Assembly: GCA_900770655.1 (NCBI GenBank)
Contig: CAAGLA010000056.1
Coordinates: forward strand, 1 to 35,104
DNA length: 35,104 bases
Direction of reading: 5' to 3'
Source of the DNA: Bacteroidaceae bacterium
GTDB taxonomy: Bacteria > Bacteroidota > Bacteroidia > Bacteroidales > Bacteroidaceae
Shown here: positions 1 to 6,585 of the stretch, piece by piece
How the letters are laid out: each line of letters opens with the position of its first letter
How positions within the stretch are numbered: position 1 is the stretch's first letter
Translations under genes and position numbers: made by a program
The notes under the pieces: model-generated
Told to the model about the DNA's origin: nothing
Seen by the model: the letters and a program-made list of their open reading frames with translations, nothing else
Databases searched by the model: none

Positions 1-110
1 GCTACTTCCGCAATACGTTTACATAAAGAATTTGCAAACAAACAAAGATAGCATCATTTTAAAAACTCAAACTATCAAAGCCGGTTTGCATTCTCTTTTT
101 CAACACATTG

Positions 111-193
111 TGGGCAAAGATGGATTCGAACCACCGAAGTCGAAAGACAGCAGATTTACAGTCTGCCCCATTTGGCCACTCGGGAATTTGCCC
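111..193 (-). tRNA. tRNA-Tyr (GTA)
   Basis: The minus strand folds as a class II tRNA of 83 nt. The acceptor arms GGGCAAA and TTTGCCC pair, the anticodon loop reads CTGTAAA with anticodon GTA, and the T arm carries GGTTCGAATCC. The length leaves room for the long variable arm expected of bacterial tRNA-Tyr. The discriminator is A and no CCA is encoded, so the tail must be added enzymatically. It lies 69 nt downstream of tRNA-Thr and is probably in the same transcript. Confidence 0.95.
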
Positions 194-262
194 TAAACCT
201 TGTCACTATTTCAGAAAACGCATTTGCGACAACTTTACCGTTACAACACCTGATTAACGTTG

Positions 263-336
263 AGCCTCTTGTCGGATTCGAACCAACGACCCCGAGATTA
301 CAAATCACGTGCTCTGGCCAACTGAGCTAAAGAGGC
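263..336 (-). tRNA. tRNA-Thr (TGT)
   Basis: A 74-nt cloverleaf on the minus strand. The acceptor stem is GCCTCTT/AAGAGGC, the D arm contains AGCTCAGTTGGC, the anticodon is TGT, and the T arm contains GGTTCGAATCC. No CCA is encoded. A good Bacteroidota promoter lies about 35-40 nt upstream, so this is the first gene of a tRNA unit that continues through tRNA-Tyr and off the left edge. In relatives this unit leads to tuf, but that part is not visible here. Confidence 0.95.
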
Positions 337-375
337 AACGTCAATTTGTGTGCCGTTACTGTCGTAAAGCGAGTG

Positions 376-405
376 CAAATGTACGGCTTTTTTTTTAACT
401 ACAAA
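376..405 (-). promoter_or_regulatory. Promoter of the tRNA-Thr/tRNA-Tyr unit
   Basis: On the minus strand a -33 TTTG (402-405) is followed after 18 bp by a -7 TACATTTG (376-383). This matches the Bacteroidota primary sigma consensus TTTG-N19-TAnnTTTG, with a spacer one base short. The predicted start near 370 gives about 35 nt of leader before tRNA-Thr. Confidence 0.7.
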
Positions 406-678
406 ACATTTTCCACTTTTTTTTCAAAATTATCGGCAAAAAAGATGTTTTTTTGCCTATTCACATCTTAAAACAACGCAAATTCGACACAACAGTACAG
501 ATATCTGCACTCTACGTTTCAACTTCCTTTGCTTGCAAAAATAGTTAAATTGATTCCTTTTTTTGCAAACGTTAAAAAAGAAATTTTAAACCAAGAAAAG
601 GCTATTATTCTTTTTTAACCAAAATGAGGTGAGAGGCCACATATACACCCTACTCGCATCTATATTACCAAAACAGCA
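406..678. other. AT-rich intergenic stretch with no gene seen
   Basis: This lies between the tRNA promoter and the hpf terminator. It is AT-rich with several homopolymer T and A runs. I see no open frame with coding character, no RNA fold I recognise and no repeat. It may be untranslated or transcriptionally silent spacer. Confidence 0.5.
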
Positions 679-700
679 GGAGCGGCCTTTAAGCCGCTCC
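679..700 (-). terminator. Stem-loop after hpf
   Basis: An 8-bp perfect stem (GGAGCGGC/GCCGCTCC) with a CTTTAA loop lies 25 nt past the hpf stop codon. On the minus strand it is followed by TGCTGTTTTGG, which is only a short T run, so termination may be leaky. Confidence 0.6.
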
Positions 701-725
701 CGAATACTATTGCTGTGAATATCCG

Positions 726-1013
726 TTATTTGTTACGGTTTTTCTCTATCTGAACCTTAATTGCGTCAATGGCACCAAGCAGGGCATCTTCGAAGGTGTC
801 GCTGGTCTTGGCTGCAAAGAGTTCACCGTTGCCGGTAGACAAGCGGAGAGCCACTTCTTTGTTCATTGCTGTTTCGGGCTTAATGAGTTTCATATTCACA
901 TCGAGCGCCGTTGCACCCTCGCAAAGTTTCTCCAGCTTCGCAACCTTTTTCTCTACAAATTCCAACAACTGCTGAGTTGCATCAAAATGAACCGATTGAA
1001 TTCTTGTCTCCAT
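726..1013 (-). CDS. hpf: Ribosome hibernation promoting factor, short form
   Basis: A 95-residue protein of the HPF/YfiA (RaiA) family. In stationary phase or stress these proteins bind the 30S subunit near the decoding centre, block tRNA and mRNA binding, and help form inactive 70S or 100S ribosomes. The N-terminus (METRIQSVHFDATQQLLEFV) and the run of helix-strand elements ending in EDALLGAIDAIKVQIEK fit the family. The length fits the short form, without the C-terminal dimerisation domain of long HPF. It starts at ATG 18 nt after xerC ends and appears to be the last gene of an rpsU-xerC-hpf transcript, followed by a stem-loop. Identification by sequence pattern is firm; the regulation is inferred. 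Confidence 0.92.
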   Translation of the reverse strand: METRIQSVHFDATQQLLEFVEKKVAKLEKLCEGATALDVNMKLIKPETAMNKEVALRLSTGNGELFAAKTSDTFEDALLGAIDAIKVQIEKNRNK

Positions 1014-1031
1014 AATATATCCTCCTATTAT

Positions 1032-1919
1032 TTAATTATTACCGGCCCGTGGATGAGCCTTATCATAAAAACGTTTCAATTCCTCAAAAGTAAGATGGGT
1101 ATAAACCTCTGTCGTTGCCAGCCTGCTATGCCCGAGCAACTCTTTCACTGCACCAATTTCGGCATTGTTGTTAAGCATTGCTGTAGCAAAGGAGTGACGG
1201 AGCACGTGCGGGCTCTTCTTTGCTACTGTTGCCCTACACAAGCCTTTCTTCACCAAGCGGTAGACCGAAGAGTGCGACACGCGGCCGCCGGCCGCCGACA
1301 GGAATAGCGGCCCTGAATTGCTGTTGCAAAACCGGGCACGCCGCCCAAGATAGTTTTCCAGTTCGCTACGCAGCTCGCCGGCAAAGGGAATTATGCGCTC
1401 TTTATTGCGCTTTCCAAGCACTTTAACCTGTAAAGCCAGCATATCTATATCCTTTACATCTAAAGATACAAGTTCCGAAAGACGCACTCCTGTTTCATAG
1501 AAGAAAAGAATGATAAACCTGTCGCGGCAAGCGATATATCCTTCGCCGAAAGCGACTTCGTCTATGATGGAGTCCATATCGCCCTCGCGCACAAACGACG
1601 GCAAGCGCTTGCGTTGCTTAGGTCCTTTAACTCCGGCAGGAGCCATAGAGGCTACCGCACCTTCGCTGCGCATATATGAATAGAATGTACGGAGTGCACT
1701 GAGCCTGCGCGACACCGAAGAGGGTGCAGCACCCGAATCCATTAGCTTGGCCACCCAAGAACGGACAATATCCTTGTCGGCCGACAGCAAAGAAAGAGAC
1801 TCATCTATAGAGGCCACATACTGCTGAAACGAACGAAGGTCACCGGTGTACGCCCTGAGCGTATGCGCCGAATAGTTCCTTTCCGCCTTCAGATGCCCTA
1901 TGAATGAGTCTATAAACAT
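1032..1919 (-). CDS. xerC: Tyrosine recombinase XerC
   Basis: A 295-residue tyrosine recombinase. With XerD it resolves chromosome dimers at dif by cutting and rejoining DNA through a covalent 3'-phosphotyrosine. The N-terminal SAM-like DNA-binding domain (about 1-90) has the typical RNYSAHTLRAY pattern. The catalytic residues are all present: R146 (ETGVRLSEL), K170 (VLGKRNKER), H238 and R241 (HVLRHSF), H264 (GHSRL) and nucleophile Y273 (VYTHLT). The length fits XerC/D rather than a phage integrase, and the rpsU-xerC-hpf setting marks it as a chromosomal housekeeping gene. The only in-frame ATG that keeps the N-terminal domain is at 1919. A 16-bp hairpin ends one base before it, which could mask ribosome entry. 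It could be the XerD partner, but I favour XerC from context. Confidence 0.9.
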   Translation of the reverse strand: MFIDSFIGHLKAERNYSAHTLRAYTGDLRSFQQYVASIDESLSLLSADKDIVRSWVAKLMDSGAAPSSVSRRLSALRTFYSYMRSEGAVASMAPAGVKGPKQRKRLPSFVREGDMDSIIDEVAFGEGYIACRDRFIILFFYETGVRLSELVSLDVKDIDMLALQVKVLGKRNKERIIPFAGELRSELENYLGRRARFCNSNSGPLFLSAAGGRVSHSSVYRLVKKGLCRATVAKKSPHVLRHSFATAMLNNNAEIGAVKELLGHSRLATTEVYTHLTFEELKRFYDKAHPRAGNN

Positions 1920-1956
1920 ATTCGTTGCCGAAAGAGATAGTCTTTCGGCAACGAAT
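1920..1956 (-). other. Perfect 16-bp stem-loop abutting the xerC start codon
   Basis: The arms 1920-1935 and 1941-1956 are exact reverse complements with the loop GATAG between them. The hairpin lies between rpsU (ends 1999) and xerC, immediately upstream of the xerC ATG (1917-1919). There is no T tract after it because coding sequence follows directly. It may act as an attenuator, an RNA-processing site, or a structure that lowers xerC translation relative to rpsU. Confidence 0.7.
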
Positions 1957-1998
1957 ATAAATCAGATTAAATTAAAAAACAAGAAAAGAGGCAAGTTT

Positions 1999-2190
1999 TT
2001 ATTCCTCGTTCTCACGAAGTTTCTGAACGTAAATGGCGTGTTCCATCTTAAGTCTCTTAAGCACTGAAGGCTTGTCGAACTGCTGGCGTGCACGCAACTC
2101 CTTAATTACACCGGTTTTCTCGAATTTTCTCTTGAATCTCTTGAGAGCTCTCTCTATGTTCTCGCTCTCCTTAACAGGTACTACAATCAT
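1999..2190 (-). CDS. rpsU: 30S ribosomal protein bS21
   Basis: A 63-residue basic protein. The N-terminus MIVVPVKESENIERALKRFKR is characteristic of bS21, a small-subunit protein that lies near the anti-Shine-Dalgarno end of 16S rRNA and contributes to initiation. The length is normal for the family. It is the first gene after a strong Bacteroidota promoter at 2241-2271 and is followed by xerC after a 79-nt gap that contains a large hairpin. That hairpin could let rpsU be expressed far more than the genes behind it. Confidence 0.96.
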   Translation of the reverse strand: MIVVPVKESENIERALKRFKRKFEKTGVIKELRARQQFDKPSVLKRLKMEHAIYVQKLRENEE

Positions 2191-2240
2191 TTCCTATATA
2201 TTTTTTTAGTTTATATTTCTGTTTTAGACAAAATGCAGCG

Positions 2241-2271
2241 CAAAAGTAGATACATTTTCTTAATTGACAAA
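2241..2271 (-). promoter_or_regulatory. Promoter of rpsU-xerC-hpf
   Basis: On the minus strand, -33 TTTG (2268-2271), a 19-bp spacer and -7 TACTTTTG (2241-2248) match the Bacteroidota consensus exactly. The predicted start is near 2235, giving a leader of about 45 nt before rpsU. Confidence 0.75.
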
Positions 2272-2342
2272 ACTTTTACACCATTTTTTGCAACAAAGGG
2301 TGAAAATGAATGCAAAATATGTATATTCAGAAACCATAAAAC

Positions 2343-2371
2343 AAAAAAAAAGACGGGAGCAACTGCTCCCG
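2343..2371 (-). terminator. Intrinsic terminator of mdh
   Basis: On the minus strand a CGGGAGC/GCTCCCG stem (2354-2371) is followed by a T tract of nine (plus-strand A run 2343-2351). It lies 22 nt after the mdh stop codon, a textbook rho-independent arrangement. Confidence 0.85.
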
Positions 2372-2393
2372 CCTTCTATGGTATGAACCAATA

Positions 2394-3386
2394 TTAAAGA
2401 TTCGGATTAATCTTGCTCCACTCCTCTATTGCCGGAACAATATTCAATGTAACAAGCTCGTCACGCATTTTGCAAAGGTGAGCATAGCTTGCATCGAGCT
2501 TTGCTATCTCCTCGGGAGTACCTACAGGCATTTTATAAGAACAGCCGTTTGCATCGAGAACTGTATCCATAGCCATCATAATGTGGTTGTACTTCTCGTT
2601 TGAAACGTATGTACCGGCAGGGTAACGGAATGTCTCACCACCCATAACCGAACGTATCATCTCTACCGACAGATAAGAGGGGCTCTGGAAAGATGAACGG
2701 CCACGCAACTTTATGATAGCAGCACCACCCTGTGTAACATCCTTCTTCATCTGCTCCCACTCCTCTACAGGGAAAGCCTCTGTTCCAATGTAATCGTTCA
2801 AAGGCTTGCCGGCAATTTTCACTGCGCTGCCGAACACTGCCATCTGCTCGCCGTGGCCACCGTATGTAGCACAGCCTGTTACCTCGTTCTGCTTAACGCC
2901 GAACTTCTTTGCAAGAGCGCTCTGCAAACGTGTAGAGTCGAGACCTGCAAGTGTTGTTACCTGACCGGGTTTCAAGCCTGAATAGAGCAATGTTACAAGG
3001 CCTGTCAGGTCGGCCGGGTTAAAGATGATTACAACGTGCTTTACATCGGGGCAATAGGTCTTGATGTTCTTGCCAAGCTCTTCGGCTATCTTGCAGTTGC
3101 CCGCGAGCAAATCCTCGCGTGTCATACCCTCTTTACGTGGAGCACCACCCGAAGATATTATATACTTGGCATCTTTGAATGCCTCGGCAACATCTGTTGT
3201 CGCTGTAATGTTTACATCGTCGAAACCGCTCTGACGCATCTCCTCGGCAACGCCCTCGGGAGAGAATACATCGTAGAGGCACAAGTTTGTTGTCAAGCCC
3301 ATCATAAGAGCCGACTGTGCCATATTGGAACCGATCATACCGGCTGCGCCGACAATCACCAATTTCTCATCTGTCAAATACTGCAT
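2394..3386 (-). CDS. mdh: Malate dehydrogenase
   Basis: A 330-residue enzyme of the lactate/malate dehydrogenase family, interconverting malate and oxaloacetate with NAD(H) in the cytosol. The Rossmann glycine motif GAAGMIG is at 13-19. The substrate-loop arginines are in APRKEGMTR (R84, R90), N123 is in FNPAD, D150 and R153 are in GLDSTR, and the catalytic histidine H178 is in YGGHGEQ. In anaerobic Bacteroidales the enzyme serves the reductive branch from oxaloacetate to fumarate and succinate; this is known for the group, not visible here. It has its own terminator and a weak promoter at 3459-3488, although some read-through from waaA, 134 nt upstream, is possible. The length is slightly above the usual 310-320 because of a C-terminal extension. 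Confidence 0.95.
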   Translation of the reverse strand: MQYLTDEKLVIVGAAGMIGSNMAQSALMMGLTTNLCLYDVFSPEGVAEEMRQSGFDDVNITATTDVAEAFKDAKYIISSGGAPRKEGMTREDLLAGNCKIAEELGKNIKTYCPDVKHVVIIFNPADLTGLVTLLYSGLKPGQVTTLAGLDSTRLQSALAKKFGVKQNEVTGCATYGGHGEQMAVFGSAVKIAGKPLNDYIGTEAFPVEEWEQMKKDVTQGGAAIIKLRGRSSFQSPSYLSVEMIRSVMGGETFRYPAGTYVSNEKYNHIMMAMDTVLDANGCSYKMPVGTPEEIAKLDASYAHLCKMRDELVTLNIVPAIEEWSKINPNL

Positions 3387-3458
3387 AGCATTAATTTTTT
3401 AAGGTTTATATCTAATTTAATTAATTCCCAAAACTGCCGGCCTGCCGGCGGCCAACGG

Positions 3459-3488
3459 CGAAGATAGCAATTTTTACATTACAACAAA
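3459..3488 (-). promoter_or_regulatory. Possible promoter of mdh
   Basis: On the minus strand, TTTG (3485-3488), 18 bp, then TATCTTCG (3459-3466), one mismatch from TAnnTTTG. The predicted transcript would begin with a GC-rich, partly palindromic leader (3431-3458) before an AT-rich run to the ATG. Confidence 0.45.
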
Positions 3489-3520
3489 AAAGATTGGCAA
3501 TGTTTTATTGAAAAACCGCT

Positions 3521-4744
3521 TTACAGGCCAAGTTCGCTGAAAATACGTTGTGTTGCCCCGGCATTGCCCGACACGTAATTGCCTGCTGCACTGCCGGCCT
3601 GCCGAAGCGCTTCGGGGTTTGCTGCAAATTCGTCCATCTTGGTGTTGAACGCCTCTACACTTGCCACCTCCAAGCCGCCTCCGCACTCTTTGAGCTGCCG
3701 GGCCTCCTGAAATTTCTTGTTGTTCGGGCCAAAAAATACCGGAACGCCATATACTGCAGCTTCGAGCACATTGTGTATTCCCACACCGAAACCACCGCCA
3801 ACGTATGCCATTGCGCCATACCTGTATATAGAAGAGAGCAAACCGAAACAGTCTATGACAAGACAATCGGCCTCACGCACTTCGTCCATTGTAGCAGTTG
3901 TGTAGCGAACACACTTGCCTTCGTACTGCGCCTCTATGGCTTTAAGCCTCTCCTTGTCAACTTCGTGCGAAGCTATTATTAGTTTCCACTCTTTATGCTT
4001 GTTGAAGTATGGCATATATATAGCCTCGTCGGCACCCCAAGAGCTGCCTACCACAAATACCTTCCGCTCACCTTCGGCAAAAGCTTCGACCAACGGCAAC
4101 TGACGTGCCTGCTCCAGAATTTTTGAAACACGGTCGAAACGGGTATCGCCCACAACAGATACATTCTCAATGTTTATGGACTTCAACAGCTCCTTCGACT
4201 TGTCGTTCTGCACAAAAAGCCTGTTGAAGCAGTGCAAGGCAAGACGATAACGGCCACCCCAAGACTTAAAGAATATTTGCTCCTTGCGGAATATGGATGA
4301 AACGCTGTACGACGGCACTGAGTCTTTCTTGAGCGCAAGGAGGTAGTTAAGCCAGAATTCATACTTTATAAAAAACACCATCTTTGGCTCTACTATTGAG
4401 AGGAAACGTTTTACGTTGCGTTTTGTGTCAAAAGGCAAGTAGCATACAACGTCGGCAAGCTGATAATTCTTTGCCGTATTGTAGCCCGACGGAGAGAAGA
4501 ACGTGAGCACCACGCGGTATTCGGGGTGTTCGGCACGCAGTTTCTCTATCATAGGGCGACCCTGCTCGAACTCACCAAGCGAAGAGGCGTGGAACCACAC
4601 ATACGATGTTCCGGGTTTTATTCTTTCGGCGAGTTTTCGGAATGTCTCCTTGTGCCCTTCCAGCATCTGCTTTGCCTTCTTATGGCCGAAAAGAGCTACA
4701 AGTTTAATGAAGAATATGTATATGTATATACCAAAAGTGTACAT
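3521..4744 (-). CDS. waaA: 3-deoxy-D-manno-octulosonic acid (Kdo) transferase
   Basis: A 407-residue GT-B glycosyltransferase (GT30) that moves Kdo from CMP-Kdo onto the lipid A precursor at the inner face of the cytoplasmic membrane, the first step of the LPS core. A hydrophobic N-terminal segment (about 5-20) anchors it. The catalytic glutamate is E58 in SSLGEFEQGRP. The C-terminal nucleotide-binding half contains VGSSWGADE and GGGFGVGIHNVLEAAVYGVPV. The frame is open further upstream, but I chose the ATG at 4744: it follows the gltX stop by 4 nt and puts the membrane helix at the N-terminus, whereas the longer version would overlap gltX. Whether it adds one or two Kdo units cannot be read from the sequence. 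Confidence 0.93.
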   Translation of the reverse strand: MYTFGIYIYIFFIKLVALFGHKKAKQMLEGHKETFRKLAERIKPGTSYVWFHASSLGEFEQGRPMIEKLRAEHPEYRVVLTFFSPSGYNTAKNYQLADVVCYLPFDTKRNVKRFLSIVEPKMVFFIKYEFWLNYLLALKKDSVPSYSVSSIFRKEQIFFKSWGGRYRLALHCFNRLFVQNDKSKELLKSINIENVSVVGDTRFDRVSKILEQARQLPLVEAFAEGERKVFVVGSSWGADEAIYMPYFNKHKEWKLIIASHEVDKERLKAIEAQYEGKCVRYTTATMDEVREADCLVIDCFGLLSSIYRYGAMAYVGGGFGVGIHNVLEAAVYGVPVFFGPNNKKFQEARQLKECGGGLEVASVEAFNTKMDEFAANPEALRQAGSAAGNYVSGNAGATQRIFSELGL

Positions 4745-4748
4745 TGCG

Positions 4749-6266
4749 TTATCCAAGTATAGTAATAGCTCTTTCGAGACGTGCAAGTGTCTCTTCTTTA
4801 CCCAAAAGGCCTGATATGTCGAACATCTGCGGGCCCTTGCCCTCGCCAACGAGCGCCAGACGGAAGGCATTCATTATTTCGCCCATTCCATAGCCCTTTG
4901 CCTCTATCCAGCGGTGAACCGCTGTGTCCTGACTCTCTATGGAGAAATCGTCGAGAGAAGCGAGCAGTTCAGCAAGCTCGCCCATTTTGAGCGCAGAGTC
5001 ATCCTTCCAGCGTTTTTTGGCAGTCTTTTCGTCATACTCTGTCGGGGCTACAAAATAGAAACTGCTTGCATCCCATAGTTCGTGAACGAAGTTTACGCGG
5101 CCTTTCATTAAAGAGACAACCTTTTCTACATACTCTTTTGTTGTTGTTATGCCGTGAGATTCCACTACAGGCAAAAAGAGGTCGGCTATTTCGCTATCGG
5201 TTTTCTTAAGAATATACTCGTGGTTGAACCAAACCATTTTCTTGTAGTCGAAACGGGCACCGGCCTTGCTGCACTTCGATAGGTCGAACTTTGCAACAAG
5301 CTCTTCGAGCGACATCATTTCCACATCGTCGCCGGGGTTCCATCCAAGAAGGGCAAGGAAGTTTATTACAGCTTCGGGCAGATAGTCGCTTTCGCGGAAA
5401 CCCGAAGAGACTGCACCGCTCTTAGGGTCGTGCCACTCGAGCGGGAAGACGGGGAAACCAAGACGGTCGCCGTCGCGCTTGCTGAGTTTGCCGTTGCCTT
5501 CGGGCTTGAGCAATAGCGAGAGGTGAGCAAACTGAGGCATTGTCTCTTCCCAGCCGAACGCACGGTAGAGAAGCACGTGCAATGGCGCCGACGGCAACCA
5601 CTCTTCGCCTCGTATAACGTGTGAAACCTCCATAAGATGGTCGTCTACAATATTTGCGAGGTGGTATGTGGGGAGCTCGTCGGCCGATTTGTAGAGCACC
5701 TTGTCGTCGAGGATTGAAGAATCTATTGTTACAACACCACGGATTATATCGTTTACAACAACCTTTTCACCCGGTTCAACCTTGAAGCGCACCACATATT
5801 GATGACCGCTATTGAGAAGCGCCTGAACCTCTTCGGCCGGCAAAGAGAGTGAGTTGCGCATTTGCATACGTGTCGAAGCATCGTACTGGAAATTCTCTAT
5901 TTCGGCACGTTTGGCATCGAGTTCTTCAGGAGTATCGAACGCCATATATGCCTTGCCGTTGTCCAAGAGGACCTTAACGTACTTCTTGTATATATCACGC
6001 CTTTCCGACTGCCTATAGGGGCCATAGTTGCCGCCAAAAGAGACGCCTTCGTCGAATTTTATCCCCAACCAACGGAACGATTCCAGAATATACTCCTCGG
6101 CACCGGGAACAAAACGGTTAGAGTCTGTGTCTTCGATACGGAAGATTAAGTCACCGCCATTCTGCTTGGCAAAAAGATAATTGTATAATGCTGTTCTCAC
6201 GCCACCTATATGAAGCGGGCCTGTTGGGCTCGGTGCAAAGCGTACTCTAACTTTTCTTTCAGTCAT
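4749..6266 (-). CDS. gltX: Glutamyl-tRNA synthetase
   Basis: A 505-residue class I aminoacyl-tRNA synthetase that charges tRNA-Glu (and tRNA-Gln too, where the amidotransferase route is used). It has the HIGG signature at 19-22 within RFAPSPTGPLHIGG and the KLSKR form of KMSKS at 260-264. Catalytic-domain landmarks include FRIEDTD and VIRGEEWLPSAPLH. The frame is open 10 codons further upstream, but the ATG at 6266 gives the typical MTERKVRVRFAPSPTG start. It is co-transcribed with waaA, whose start codon follows by 4 nt, from a clear promoter at 6365-6395 with a leader of about 90 nt. Confidence 0.96.
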   Translation of the reverse strand: MTERKVRVRFAPSPTGPLHIGGVRTALYNYLFAKQNGGDLIFRIEDTDSNRFVPGAEEYILESFRWLGIKFDEGVSFGGNYGPYRQSERRDIYKKYVKVLLDNGKAYMAFDTPEELDAKRAEIENFQYDASTRMQMRNSLSLPAEEVQALLNSGHQYVVRFKVEPGEKVVVNDIIRGVVTIDSSILDDKVLYKSADELPTYHLANIVDDHLMEVSHVIRGEEWLPSAPLHVLLYRAFGWEETMPQFAHLSLLLKPEGNGKLSKRDGDRLGFPVFPLEWHDPKSGAVSSGFRESDYLPEAVINFLALLGWNPGDDVEMMSLEELVAKFDLSKCSKAGARFDYKKMVWFNHEYILKKTDSEIADLFLPVVESHGITTTKEYVEKVVSLMKGRVNFVHELWDASSFYFVAPTEYDEKTAKKRWKDDSALKMGELAELLASLDDFSIESQDTAVHRWIEAKGYGMGEIMNAFRLALVGEGKGPQMFDISGLLGKEETLARLERAITILG

Positions 6267-6364
6267 AATTGTTTTTTTGCTAACTTTTAAAATCAAAAGG
6301 CCCTGCTATGCCACAAACAGAGGCACCCCCCGCAGAACCCCGAATTTACCAATATATTACACTG

Positions 6365-6395
6365 CAAAAATAACACAAATTACGCTGTTGGCAAA
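6365..6395 (-). promoter_or_regulatory. Promoter of gltX-waaA
   Basis: On the minus strand, TTTG (6392-6395), a 19-bp spacer and TATTTTTG (6365-6372), a full match to the Bacteroidota consensus. The predicted start is near 6359. Confidence 0.75.
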
Positions 6396-6530
6396 AAAAG
6401 TTATTACAAAATGTAAAAAAGCCGGCATAAAGCATTGATTTGCACACACTTTAAGCAAAAAAGCCGGTATTTTCAGAAACTGCAAAAAAAGCAACCTGCA
6501 GACATTGCAGCGGCAAAGGGAAGAACAACA

Positions 6531-6561
6531 TTTGTTATTACTCTTTTTTTTACTACTTTTG
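6531..6561 (+). promoter_or_regulatory. Promoter of the 7TM-HD gene
   Basis: TTTG (6531-6534), a 19-bp spacer and TACTTTTG (6554-6561), a full match to the Bacteroidota consensus. The ATG at 6586 lies about 20 nt after the predicted start. Confidence 0.75.
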
Positions 6562-6585
6562 AGCATTGAATAGATTTACAGGACA

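Larger units (their letters stand above)
6267..6585. other. Divergent intergenic region with two promoters
   Basis: This stretch of about 320 bp separates gltX (minus) from the 7TM-HD gene (plus). It holds one consensus-like promoter for each side (6365-6395 and 6531-6561). Between them a short direct repeat, AAAAAAGCCGG, occurs near 6415 and 6461. No open frame with coding character is seen. Confidence 0.6.

Noticed and set aside
1032..1919. Tyrosine recombinase as a sign of an integrated element
   Set aside because: The length, the full catalytic set, and the neighbours rpsU and hpf fit chromosomal XerC. No attachment-site repeat, phage gene or cargo is present, even though tRNA genes are nearby.
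3474..3866. 130-codon frame on the same strand as waaA in another phase
   Set aside because: It lies almost wholly within waaA; its arginine-rich composition is typical of an out-of-phase reading.
4745..4870. N-terminal extension of waaA by 42 residues
   Set aside because: It would overlap gltX and add an unrelated arginine-rich stretch; the ATG at 4744 gives the normal N-terminal helix.
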